A stretch of 31,875 nt of DNA from Larix sibirica (GCA_004151065.3 NWUY0300009230.1:18272-50146), one strand, 5' to 3'. Shown: positions 11,017 to 21,910, counted from the first letter of the stretch. Numbers and translations: made by a program. Notes: generated from the sequence alone by a model not told the origin.

Positions 11017-11082
11017 ATGTATAATGAATATGTATATCTTAACATTTTATGTCTTAATATTATAATAGTTTTAATTTATAAA

Positions 11083-11470
11083 CATTTATAAAGGAATCAC
11101 AAGACTCTTTAATAATATATAATTTTTTTTATGTATTTTAAAATTGGTTTGTATTGTGTTATTGTTAAAGTCATTTTACTTTATAATTTACATTATATTG
11201 ATGTTGAAATCAATATACGAAATAGATTTTCTTGATATCGTTTTTTCAATAAATAAATAATATATAATTTCTTCAATAATATAATAATAAGTCATTTATA
11301 AAGGAATCACAAGACTCTTTAATAATATATAATTTATTTTTTATATATTTTAAAATTGGTTTGTATTGTGTTATTGTTAAAGTCATTTTACTTTATAATT
11401 TACATTATATTGATGTTGAAATTAATATACGAAATCTATTTTCTTGATATCATTTCTTCAATAAATAAAT
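11083..11470. repeat. Roughly 210-bp tandem duplication at the left edge of spacer A
   Basis: A unit starting CATTTATAAAGGAATCACAA occurs at 11083 and again at 11293 (offset 210 bp). Each copy runs through TTGATGTTGAAAT to TTTTCTTGATATC. The second copy leads directly into the ATL-cluster spacer sequence. Confidence 0.8.
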
Positions 11471-12667
11471 ACATTGAATCATTTTTCACTTTATTGTCAT
11501 TGTAATTAATGTAAATATTTAATTACTTTAAATCATTTTCCACTCTATTATCAATCAAATCTATGCAAAAAAAACTTAATTGCTCTAAATAATTTTCCAC
11601 CCTATTATTAATGAAATCAATACACCCCATTGTCTTGCATTATTATTGTTGAAATCAACGCAATTAATTGATTCTTCTAAATAATTTTTCATAGCTTGGA
11701 ATAAAAAGCACTCATATCACCCCCTTATCTCATGGAAAATTCAACAAAATCTATGCCAAAAGTCAGAGTTCTATCCCATTGTCGGGAAATTTGCCCTATG
11801 AACTTTGCCTTTGGAGATTTTAACCCTTTAGATCATTGTATTTTTTAAAAAAGGTAGGGAATGGGTGGAACTATGTCTGGCCATAAAATTACCCTAGTTG
11901 AGAATGAGATTATTTGATTGAGCATCCATATCACACACAATTTTTCATTATATCATCATTGAAATCAACTATCTCAATTTTTGCATTATGTCATTGTTGA
12001 AATCAATGCAAATATTTGATTACACTAAATCATTTTTCACAATATCATCACTAAAATCAATGCATCTCTTTAATTTGCATTATATCATTATTGAAATCAA
12101 TGCAATTACTTGATCATTTAAAATCATTTTTTATTGTATCATTACTCAAATCACTGCACCATATTGTTATTGTTATATGTACATGCCATATTTGAAATAT
12201 GACATATACTTTCACTTTGGTGTAAATATCCATATTCCTTCAACTTTATTGTTCAAGCATTTATTCATATTCTCACTTGCTACAAATTATCTACTTTTCC
12301 TATTATAGATATTGCCATATAATATGCAATGTATTTACTCATACTCTCAAGGTTCTATTTTAGATGATACATTTAACTCACCTTGTGTGTGCATTGTAGA
12401 TTATATAGTTAAATTGATTAACTTTTGAATTTGAATTGTGATGTTAGTTTGACAACATATTATTAACTATTATATTGCTTATTATGATTATCCTCACTTC
12501 ATGTCTCATTTGCGCATGCAAGGACATCTCCACGATTTTTGGATTGAAATATTTCGCAGCAGACTCTTTCATATTCCACTCTTATTGTGGGTTAGATTGT
12601 ACAAATTTCTTATGATAATATCAACCAAGGACTCTTAAATTGACTTACATCAACGGTTTGTGTTCCT

Positions 12668-12785
12668 ATTATAATGGAAGAGGAAATCATATGTTTAAAC
12701 CATGAAAGTAGTTTGTTTTCCATTTCATTCTAATGGAAATTGAAATTATATTAATTTGACAAATGGTTCTCTATAGTGTAAGACA

Positions 12786-12818
<33 letters not shown>

Positions 12819-12945
12819 CCTGTTCACTTTCCTTTATTGTAATGGAAGAGGAAATCATATGTTTAATTCATGAAAATAGTTCGTTTTCCATTTCATTCTA
12901 ATGGAAATTGAAATTATATTAATTTGACAAATGATTCTATATAAG
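12668..12945. repeat. 168-bp-offset duplication inside spacer A, with a TA microsatellite
   Basis: A segment starting AATGGAAGAGGAAATCATAT at 12673 is repeated at 12841 and covers about 110 bp per copy. The corresponding part of spacers B and C is single. A (TA)n run occupies about 12788-12816 between the copies. Confidence 0.8.
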
Positions 12946-13003
12946 AGAAAGTAAACAGGGAATATATATATATATATATTCCCTGTTCACTTTCTCTTAT
13001 ATA
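12938..13003. repeat. 66-bp near-perfect palindrome
   Basis: The arms TATAAGAGAAAGTAAACAGG and CCTGTTCACTTTCTCTTATA flank a central AT-alternating core centred at 12970.5. All 33 pairs match except one (12953 A opposite 12988 C). This could extrude as a long hairpin. It is absent from spacers B and C, where only one arm (TTCCCTGTTCACTTTCCC) is present. Confidence 0.85.
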
Positions 13004-13320
13004 TTCTCTGTTCACTTTCCCTTGCTCACAAAAGACGAAGTTAGTATTCAGTGAATGGGGGGCATGATTAAAAAAAGTTATTTTCCTATAAACCACACAT
13101 TCTATCACCCTTTAATGGATACCAATACCTAAGGAGAGAAATTGTTTTGAATGAGTGTGTACTAATCTCTTCACAAGTGGAATAATTGAAATGAGTGTGT
13201 AGTGAAGCGTTGGAATGTATTTATATACCAGCCTAGATCCAAATCCTAGGCTCTATCAAGCGCCAAGAGGGATCAAATCTCTGGAGGAAATCGATTTTCT
13301 TGATATCATTTCTTCAATAA

Positions 13321-14015
13321 ATACATTGAATCATTTTTCACTTTATTGTCATTGTAATCAATGTAAATACTTAATTGCTTTAAATCATTTTCCACTCTAT
13401 TATCAATGAAATCTATGCAAATACTTAATTGCTCTAAATAATTTTCCACCCTATTATCAATGAAATCCCCATTGTCTTGCATTATTATTGTTGAAATCAA
13501 TGCAATTAATTGATTCTTCTAAATCATTTTTCATAGCTTGGAATACAAATCACTCATATCACCCCCCTTATATCATGGAAAATTCGGCAAAATCTATGTC
13601 AAAAGTCAAAGTTATATCCCATTGTGGGGAACTTTGCCCAATGAACTTTTCCTTTGGATATTTTAACCCATTTTGAGACAATGATCATTGTAATTTTGAA
13701 AAAATGTAGCGAATGGGTGGAATTATGCCCGACCATAAAATTACCCTAGTTGAAAATGAGACTATTTGATTGAGCATCCATATGACACACATTTTTTATT
13801 ATATCATCACTGAAATCAACTATCTCAATTTTTGCATTATGTCACTGTTGAAATCAATGCAACTATTTGATTACCCTAAATTATTTTTCATAATATCATC
13901 ATTAAAATCAATGCATCTCTTTGGTTTGCTTTATGTCATTATTGAAATCAATGCAATTACATGATTGTTTTAAATCATTTTTCACTGTATTATTACCCAA
14001 ATTAATGCACCATAT
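13321..14015. repeat. Degenerate 54-bp minisatellite blocks in spacer B
   Basis: Tandem copies of a 54-bp unit (AAATCATTTTCCACTCTATT ... GAAATC-ATGCAAATACTTAATTG) occur at 13321-13540. Looser copies, recognised by GAAATCAATGCAA and ATTTTTCA, occur at 13790-14015. The same blocks lie 4848 bp later in unit C, and eroded in spacer A (11460-11690 and 11935-12160). Because 54 is a multiple of three, the minus strand stays open with an 18-residue period. Confidence 0.7.
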
Positions 14016-15606
14016 TGTTATTATTATATATACATGCTATATTTGAAATATGACATATACTTTCACTTTGATGTAAATATCCATATTCCTTTTAAGCTTT
14101 ATTGTTTGCATTTATTCATATTCTTACTTGCTACAAATTCTCTACTTTTCCATATAATATTCAATGTATTTACTCATATTATCAAGGCTCTATTTTAGAT
14201 GATACATTTAACTCATCTTGTGTGTGCATTGTAGATTATATAGTTAAATTGATTAACTTGAATTCATTAGATGATACATTTAACTCACTCATCTTGTGTG
14301 TGCGTTGTAGATTATATAATTAAATTGATTAACTTGAATTTGAATTGTAATGTTAGTTTGACAACATATTATTAACTATTGTATTGCTTATTATGATTAT
14401 CCTCACTTCATGTCTAATTTGTGCATGGGACATGTCCACAATACTCGGATTAAAATATTTGGCAGCAGACTCTTTCATATTCAACTTTAAATTACAAATT
14501 CCTTATGATAATCTCAACCAAGGATTGCTTAAATTGACTTACATCAACTTTTTGTGCTCCTATTGTAATGGAAGAGAAAATCATGGGATTAATCCATGAA
14601 AATAGTTCGTTTTCCATTTCATTCTAATGGAAATTGAAATTATATTAATTTGACAAATGGTTCTTGATAGTGTAAAACTCTTTTATATATATATTCCCTG
14701 TTCACTTTCCCTTGCTCACATAAGATGAAGTTAATATTCAGTGAACGAGGTATGATTAAAAAAATTATTTTCCTATATACCACACATTCTACCCTTAAAT
14801 GGATACCAATACCCAAGGAGATAAATTGTTGTGAATGAGTGTGTACTAATCTCTTCACAAGTGGAGTAATTGAAACGTGTGTAGTGAAGCGTTGGAATCT
14901 ATTTATTTATTCCATTGGTGTGTTGAAGGGTGTGTATTGGTGGTTGTTGTTATGAGTTAGTCATCATTCATTTAATATATAAAGTATATATGTAATTCAT
15001 GGAATGCTTGGAACATAGGTAAGGTTGGTCATGGTGTAGTTCTCAAGAGTTTTACTTTACATACAAATAATGAAATATTGTATATATATGTTGTAGCCGG
15101 TGATCCCTGTGTTTTGAAGAATAAACTTATTTTTATGTCTTTGACATTGATTATGTGGAAGAATGTTGCTTATTTATGTAGGTTACAATGTAATTGGTAG
15201 CAAGGGATTTGTGTTAGTAAAACATATATGTATTATGCTATGAACTTATTTTTACGTATAATTTTTAGTATTAGTATTTTTCATGGGATTAGTGAGCAAA
15301 ATCTCTTCCATTCCACATTAAATACAATTTGCTCCCTTTGCAGCTCTCAAGTTGTTTTTTTTCTCATCCATATAATGTTTATCAATAAATTGATTGAGAT
15401 TATATATATAGTCAAGCTTATAAAAAAAATCCATAGAATAACGATAATATTAGAATATAGCTTAAATTAAAAAAACCCATAGAATAACGATATATATTCA
15501 AAAGAATTAGTTGATAGTGTATACATATAAGAATGGATACATAGTTTATGGGCTTATAATTTTATTTCACATTAATATTTTTACAATTAATACTTCAAAT
15601 TAAAAA

Positions 15607-15775
15607 ATTGATTAATCCGAAGAGGTGAGATTCATCCTGTTAAGTTGAAATTAAACATAAAATTTCAAAAGAATTGATTAATCCGAAGAGTTGAGATTCA
15701 ACTTTTTAAGTTGAAATTAGACATAAAATTTCAAAATTGATTAATCCGGAGGGTTGAGATTCATGATGTTAACGT
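15607..15775. repeat. Triple 65-bp tandem repeat (unit B)
   Basis: Three copies starting ATTGATTAATCCG at 15607, 15673 and 15736, each continuing with a GAGATTCA phrase; the first two also share GTTGAAATTA and AACATAAAATTTCAAAA-like runs. The same array occurs at 20455-20623 in unit C. Confidence 0.8.
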
Positions 15776-15885
15776 CGTCCATTTTTATTTGAATCTTCTT
15801 TAAATTTTGATCGCTCTATTGACGGGAAAAATTTAAAGACGGACCCAGTATAAATTATTAAACACTAAATAAACAGGCGGTACCT

Positions 15886-16190
15886 GCTGGCTCAACTTCA
15901 ATGGAAGACAGAAAATTCTCACATTTCCTATGATTTCGAGATATTTTAGTGATAGGGACGAGCAATAATAACACTGCCTGAATTTCATATTAAATTGGGT
16001 ATAAACACGGAAAAGGCAAGATACCAACGTGACACGTCACAAACAGTGTCATATATTAAACTTTGAGAATGCAAGATACCAATGTGACGCGTCTAAAAGT
16101 AGGCAGAGCTCTGTATTTGGGCTTCAAAGGTCAGACAAAAGACTGGCAGCTCTACAAATATATAGACGAAGCGGCCATGACTGGTAATCT
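15886..16190 (+). promoter_or_regulatory. Relict ATL promoter without a gene (unit B)
   Basis: This block resembles the promoter of gene 1. It has a GGCTCAACTTCAATGGAAGA module, the palindrome ACGTGACACGT at 16027-16037, a degenerate second copy (ATGTGACGCGTC) near 16083, a GAGCTCTGTATTTGGG phrase, and ATATATAGACGAAGCGGCCA, which aligns with gene 1's TATA region. No ATL coding sequence follows before the next promoter about 850 bp on. It is either a promoter whose gene was deleted or a duplicated distal element of gene 2. Confidence 0.65.
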
Positions 16191-16599
16191 CGCATTAGTA
16201 ATATTTATTTGTTATTAAAATATTGCATTGAACTGGTACATCATAGGAAGAAAAACATGGTACATTTCCTCCACTCTAAAGTGTAGATATGAGATTTTGT
16301 TGAAATATATATTTAATAATATTTAAATGTTTTGATATGGAGCCCATACTATTGAGCTTGCACTATGGAGTTGAAAGACAAACAATTTAAAATCTTATAG
16401 AAAAAGTATGTGCTGCCCATGGTTTCAACTTGTCCATAGTATAGAATCTGTGTAGTGCTTGACTTTTGCTTTCTATGGACCATGGACACTCTCCAAACAG
16501 GTGTCGACTACATACCATTCCCACGTACACAACCGTAGTTAAGTGAAATCGTCCCATTTCTACACAAATCTAATTAATTTATCATACAATGCATGTGCC

Positions 16600-16880
16600 C
16601 AGATGGCTCAATTTTAGTGAAAGATAGAAAATTCATATTACATACAGTGCCTGTGCCAGATGGCTCAATTTTAGTGTAGAATAGAAAAATCTCAAATTTC
16701 TTATGTTTGGTTTTGGAGATCTTTTTGTGATAGAGATAAGCAGTAATAACAACAGTCGGTATCAATGCTGTGCCTGATGGCTAATTTTAATGGAAGATAG
16801 AAAAAATTTATATTTCTTATTATTAATAAGTTTTTTTAGATCTTTTAGTGATGTAGATCAGCAATAATCAGACTGCTAAA
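16600..16880 (+). promoter_or_regulatory. Reiterated upstream modules of ATL gene 2
   Basis: Three partial copies of the module seen once before gene 1 start near 16600, 16658 and 16775. Each has (GATGGC)TCAATTTTAGTG or TAATTTTAATGG, then an AAGATAGAAAA-like run. The longer two continue to AGATCTTTT-GTGAT and (AT)AAGCA-TAAT. Their role is unknown; they may be cis-regulatory or simply slippage products. Confidence 0.6.
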
Positions 16881-16974
16881 GATAACGATAGCTGCCTAAC
16901 TCTCTGATAGTAACTGAATGTTATGAGTTCATAGTGAGTTTGATATATTAATCATTAAAATAACAATTATACCA

Positions 16975-16985
16975 ACGTGACACGT
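16975..16985. promoter_or_regulatory. Palindromic ABRE-like site, gene 2
   Basis: ACGTGACACGT in the context ACCAACGTGACACGTCCTAA, 50 bp before the TATA box and about 215 bp before the start codon. It is identical to the sites before genes 1 and 3. Confidence 0.72.
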
Positions 16986-17034
16986 CCTAAACGCGTAAAA
17001 CATTTTGTAGCTTGTTATTTTTACTTGGCGGCTC

Positions 17035-17043
17035 TATAAATAG
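17035..17043 (+). promoter_or_regulatory. TATA box of ATL gene 2
   Basis: TATAAATAG within GGCTCTATAAATAGATAG, about 160 bp before the start codon. The following leader is almost identical to that of gene 3. Confidence 0.7.
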
Positions 17044-17197
17044 ATAGTTAAAACCGCCAGGACTCATAATCCAGTTTCTCCTCTTCATTCATTCCGTTGA
17101 CATTGTTGTTAATCTTTGTTTTCTCCCACCCAGCACTCTCAAGTCATCAAGTTCCAGGGGAGGGACATATTAATTCATTCATTGTTGGGATTTTAAG

Positions 17198-17914
17198 ATG
17201 GAATCCGCCAAAATGAGCGTTTTAAATTTCCCGTTGTCAGCTGGTAGGAAGTTACTAGCTTCTCTTCCGGCACCTTCTCCAAGAGGAGAAGAGCATAATG
17301 GGTGGTCTGGTGCTTATGTCAACGTGGGCAGTCTAAATTCTGATCTAGCTGTCATTCTCGCAGCAATGGCGTGCGCTCTCAACTGTATGCTCGGTTTCAA
17401 CTCGTTGCTCAGATGCGTCCTTTGCTTCAGAAGACGAATGGGGGCCGACTCACCCGATGAGGTTGCTATCCGGTTGGCCAACACTGGATTGAAGAAGGCG
17501 GCCATGAAAGAACTACCTATTTTTGTTTACAGATCTGCCTCTAAGCTGCCACCGTGCTTGGCCACTGACTGCCCCATCTGCTTGACCGAATTCGGGGAAG
17601 GGGAAAAGGTGCGGGTGTTGCCCAATTGTAATCATGGATTCCACATGGAATGTATTGATAAATGGTTCAACTCTCATTCATCGTGCCCTATGTGCAGACA
17701 TTCTCTGAATCTCGTTACGCAAAACAAGAAGCCCAGCAGAACTGCGCCAATTTCTGAGGCCATGGAATCAAACAGCGCGATGCAGGTAGTCATACAGTCT
17801 ACCACAGTTTCAAGTCAAGTGATTCCCCCACGCACCGAAACGTTGGAGAGATGCCCAGAAGAGGCAACGGAGGAAACGACTTCTTCACCGTTTGCCTCCG
17901 TCTTCAGTGTCTGA
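17198..17914 (+). CDS. ATL-type RING-H2 membrane E3 ubiquitin ligase, gene 2
   Basis: A 238-residue intronless ATL protein. One membrane segment lies at about residues 49-71, followed by a basic loop (FRRRMG), the motif [13 protein letters not shown] (the GLD-like region with GLK), and a complete RING-H2 domain: C125, C128, C144, H146, H149, C152, C163 and C166. The Ser/Thr/Glu-rich tail ends in PFASVFSV. It differs from gene 3 at about 30 positions and one residue of length. Two ATGs, at 17198 and 17213, are in frame; the second aligns with gene 1's start, and the first adds MESAK. All zinc ligands are intact, so it is probably an active E3. It shares promoter architecture with its neighbours, so the cluster is likely co-expressed (inference). 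Confidence 0.93.
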   Translation: MESAKMSVLNFPLSAGRKLLASLPAPSPRGEEHNGWSGAYVNVGSLNSDLAVILAAMACALNCMLGFNSLLRCVLCFRRRMGADSPDEVAIRLANTGLKKAAMKELPIFVYRSASKLPPCLATDCPICLTEFGEGEKVRVLPNCNHGFHMECIDKWFNSHSSCPMCRHSLNLVTQNKKPSRTAPISEAMESNSAMQVVIQSTTVSSQVIPPRTETLERCPEEATEETTSSPFASVFSV

Positions 17915-18162
17915 AAATCAAAGCTCATATATGAACAATCTCGAGTAATTATTTATATGGGCCGACTTATTCATATAGAATTTGTATTGAAAGTTCATCG
18001 CGTGTATCTGATACACGGAATCCCAATTTCTCAATCAAGAGTCGACGGGAAGAGTTGTAATTGCGACTGGGTGAAAGATATTGGTTTCATAGTCCCCGAA
18101 TTGTAAAATTTGAGGTTTTATGATTGTAATGTTCATTGTGAAAATCTCCGTGTATAAATGGG
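17915..18162. other. 3' flank of ATL gene 2, cut by an N
   Basis: This aligns with the 3' flank of gene 3 up to the N at 18163. The last 100 or so bases are the same in both. No canonical AATAAA is seen where gene 3 has one; the sequence here is AATCAA. Confidence 0.7.
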
Positions 18163-18163
18163 N
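18163..18163. other. Single N at the unit B / unit C junction
   Basis: The N falls exactly where gene 2's 3' flank (still matching gene 3's) stops and spacer C begins. This is typical of a scaffold join of unknown length. Confidence 0.9.
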
Positions 18164-20733
18164 AATAAATACATTGAATCATTTTTCACTTTATTGTCAT
18201 TGTAATCAATGTAAATACTTAATTGCTTTAAATCATTTTCCACTCTATTATCAATGAAATCTATGCAAATACTTAATTGCTCTAAATAATTTTCCACCCT
18301 ATTATCAATGAAATCCCCATTGTCTTGCATTATTATTGTTGAAATCAATGCAATTAATTGATTCTTCTAAATCATTTTTCATAGCTTGGAATACAAATCA
18401 CTCATATCACCCCCCTTATATCATGGAAAATTCGGCAAAATCTATGTCAAAAGTCAAAGTTATATCCCATTGTGGGGAACTTTGCCCAATGAACTTTTCC
18501 TTTGGATATTTTAACCCATTTTGAGACAATGATCATTGTAATTTTGAAAAAATGTAGCGAATGGGTGGAATTATGCCCGACCATAAAATTACCCTAGTTG
18601 AAAATGAGACTATTTGATTGAGCATCCATATGACACACATTTTTTATTATATCATCACTGAAATCAACTATCTCAATTTTTGCATTATGTCACTGTTGAA
18701 ATCAATGCAACTATTTGATTACCCTAAATTATTTTTCATAATATCATCATTAAAATCAATGCATCTCTTTGGTTTGCTTTATGTCATTATTGAAATCAAT
18801 GCAATTACATGATTGTTTTAAATCATTTTTCACTGTATTATTACCCAAATTAATGCACCATATTGTTATTATTATATATACATGCTATATTTGAAATATG
18901 ACATATACTTTCACTTTGATGTAAATATCCATATTCCTTTTAAGCTTTATTGTTTGCATTTATTCATATTCTTACTTGCTACAAATTCTCTACTTTTCCA
19001 TATAATATTCAATGTATTTACTCATATTATCAAGGCTCTATTTTAGATGATACATTTAACTCATCTTGTGTGTGCATTGTAGATTATATAGTTAAATTGA
19101 TTAACTTGAATTCATTAGATGATACATTTAACTCACTCATCTTGTGTGTGCGTTGTAGATTATATAATTAAATTGATTAACTTGAATTTGAATTGTAATG
19201 TTAGTTTGACAACATATTATTAACTATTGTATTGCTTATTATGATTATCCTCACTTCATGTCTAATTTGTGCATGGGACATGTCCACAATACTCGGATTA
19301 AAATATTTGGCAGCAGACTCTTTCATATTCAACTTTAAATTACAAATTCCTTATGATAATCTCAACCAAGGATTGCTTAAATTGACTTACATCAACTTTT
19401 TGTGCTCCTATTGTAATGGAAGAGAAAATCATGGGATTAATCCATGAAAATAGTTCGTTTTCCATTTCATTCTAATGGAAATTGAAATTATATTAATTTG
19501 ACAAATGGTTCTTGATAGTGTAAAACTCTTTTATATATATATTCCCTGTTCACTTTCCCTTGCTCACATAAGATGAAGTTAATATTCAGTGAACGAGGTA
19601 TGATTAAAAAAATTATTTTCCTATATACCACACATTCTACCCTTAAATGGATACCAATACCCAAGGAGATAAATTGTTGTGAATGAGTGTGTACTAATCT
19701 CTTCACAAGTGGAGTAATTGAAACGTGTGTAGTGAAGCGTTGGAATCTATTTATTTATTCCATTGGTGTGTTGAAGGGTGTGTATTGGTGGTTGTTGTTA
19801 TGAGTTAGTCATCATTCATTTAATATATAAAGTATATATGTAATTCATGGAATGCTTGGAACATAGGTAAGGTTGGTCATGGTGTAGTTCTCAAGAGTTT
19901 TACTTTACATACAAATAATGAAATATTGTATATATATGTTGTAGCCGGTGATCCCTGTGTTTTGAAGAATAAACTTATTTTTATGTCTTTGACATTGATT
20001 ATGTGGAAGAATGTTGCTTATTTATGTAGGTTACAATGTAATTGGTAGCAAGGGATTTGTGTTAGTAAAACATATATGTATTATGCTATGAACTTATTTT
20101 TACGTATAATTTTTAGTATTAGTATTTTTCATGGGATTAGTGAGCAAAATCTCTTCCATTCCACATTAAATACAATTTGCTCCCTTTGCAGCTCTCAAGT
20201 TGTTTTTTTTCTCATCCATATAATGTTTATCAATAAATTGATTGAGATTATATATATAGTCAAGCTTATAAAAAAAATCCATAGAATAACGATAATATTA
20301 GAATATAGCTTAAATTAAAAAAACCCATAGAATAACGATATATATTCAAAAGAATTAGTTGATAGTGTATACATATAAGAATGGATACATAGTTTATGGG
20401 CTTATAATTTTATTTCACATTAATATTTTTACAATTAATACTTCAAATTAAAAAATTGATTAATCCGAAGAGGTGAGATTCATCCTGTTAAGTTGAAATT
20501 AAACATAAAATTTCAAAAGAATTGATTAATCCGAAGAGTTGAGATTCAACTTTTTAAGTTGAAATTAGACATAAAATTTCAAAATTGATTAATCCGGAGG
20601 GTTGAGATTCATGATGTTAACGTCGTCCATTTTTATTTGAATCTTCTTTAAATTTTGATCGCTCTATTGACGGGAAAAATTTAAAGACGGACCCAGTATA
20701 AATTATTAAACACTAAATAAACAGGCGGTACCT

Positions 20734-21038
20734 GCTGGCTCAACTTCAATGGAAGACAGAAAATTCTCACATTTCCTATGATTTCGAGATATTTTAGTGA
20801 TAGGGACGAGCAATAATAACACTGCCTGAATTTCATATTAAATTAGGTATAAACACGGAAAAGGCAAGATACCAACGTGACACGTCACAAACAGTGTCAT
20901 ATATTAAACTTTGAGAATGCAAGATACCAATGTGACGCGTCTAAAAGTAGGCAGAGCTCTGTATTTGGACTTCAAAGGTCAGACAAAAGACTGGCAGCTC
21001 TACAAATATATAGACGAAGCGGCAATGACTGGTAATCT
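20734..21038 (+). promoter_or_regulatory. Relict ATL promoter without a gene (unit C)
   Basis: Counterpart of 15886-16190, with the palindrome ACGTGACACGT at 20875-20885 and the degenerate copy near 20931. It differs from unit B by only a few substitutions. No coding sequence follows it before the functional promoter of gene 3. Confidence 0.65.
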
Positions 21039-21472
21039 TGTATTAGTAATATATATTTAATAATATTTATTTGTTATTAAAATATTGCATTGAACTGGTA
21101 CATCATTGATACATCACTGGAAGAAAAATATGTACATTTCCTCCCCTCTAAAGTGTAGATATGAGATTTTGTTGAAATATATATTTAATAATATTTAAAT
21201 GTTTTGATATGGAGCGCATACTTTTGAGCTTGCACTATGGAGTTGAAAGACAAACAATTTAAAACCTTCGAGAAAAAGCATGTGCTGCCCATGGTTTCAA
21301 CTTGTCCATAGTATAGAATCTATGTAGTGCTTGACTTTTGCTTTCAGTGGACTGTGGACACTCTCCAAACAGGTGTCGACTACATACCATTCCCACGTAC
21401 ACAACCGAATTTAAGTGAAATCGTCCCATTTCTACACAAAACTAATTAATTTATCATACAATGCATGTGCCC

Positions 21473-21735
21473 TGATGACTCGATTTTAGTGAAAGATAGA
21501 AAATTCTTATTATATGTGCCAGATGGCTCAATTTTAGTGTAGAATAGAAAAATCTCAAATTTCTTATGTTTGGTTTTGGAGATCTTTTGGTGATAGAGAC
21601 AAGCAGTGATAACAACAGTCGATATCACTGTGTCTGATGGCTAATTTTAATGGAAGATAGAAAAATCTCATATTTATTAGTATTATTAATAAGTTTTTTT
21701 GGATATTTTAGTGATGTAGATCAGCAATAATCACA
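21473..21735 (+). promoter_or_regulatory. Reiterated upstream modules of ATL gene 3
   Basis: Three partial module copies, starting near 21475, 21522 and 21635, correspond to those before gene 2. The phrase ATACAGTGCCTG present in unit B is missing here, so the arrays differ slightly in length. Confidence 0.6.
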
Positions 21736-21837
21736 ATGCTAAAGATAACGATAGCTGCCTAACTCTCTGATAGTAACTGAATGTTATGAGTTCATAGCGA
21801 GTTTGATACATTAATCATTGAAATGACAATTATACCA

Positions 21838-21848
21838 ACGTGACACGT
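21838..21848. promoter_or_regulatory. Palindromic ABRE-like site, gene 3
   Basis: ACGTGACACGT in the context ACCAACGTGACACGTCCAAA, 54 bp before the TATA box. Same orientation and surroundings as in genes 1 and 2. Confidence 0.72.
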
Positions 21849-21901
21849 CCAAAACGCGTAAAACATTGTAGCACTAGCTCATTAATTGTACTTGGCAGCT
21901 C

Positions 21902-21910
21902 TATAAATAG
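21902..21910 (+). promoter_or_regulatory. TATA box of ATL gene 3
   Basis: TATAAATAG, about 155 bp before the start codon, followed by a leader nearly identical to that of gene 2. Confidence 0.7.

Larger units (their letters stand above)
11440..13230. repeat. Spacer copy A (older, diverged)
   Basis: A diverged copy of the first part of spacers B and C, aligning with about 13290-14905. Shared landmarks include TTTTCTTGATATCATTTCTTC, the short repeats ending in GAAATCAATGCAA, ATTACCCTAGTTGA, a TGAAATATGACATATACTTT stretch, and TGTGTACTAATCTCTTCACA near the end. No ATL gene follows: spacer B begins about 55 bp later. Small open frames here are not conserved well enough to be called genes. Confidence 0.8.
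13284..18162. repeat. Tandem unit B: spacer, relict promoter, ATL gene 2
   Basis: This unit matches unit C (18164-23045) at an offset of 4848 bp as far as 15996, then drifts because of small indels. It is identical to unit C over 13316-15996, with substitutions and indels beyond. Content in order: degenerate 54-bp minisatellite repeats, AT-rich filler, a triple 65-bp repeat, a relict promoter, reiterated promoter modules, gene 2 and its 3' flank. Short open frames of 60-80 codons in the spacer have no recognisable domains and are probably chance. Confidence 0.85.

Noticed and set aside
12788-12816. TA microsatellite as a matrix-attachment or origin signal
   Set aside because: Simple TA runs are common in this AT-rich DNA; nothing else supports a function.
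13306-15470. Several 62-80-codon open frames, duplicated identically in the next unit (18133-20318)
   Set aside because: They are identical between units B and C only because the DNA itself is identical there. They are not kept intact in the older spacer A, have AT-biased composition and show no domain.
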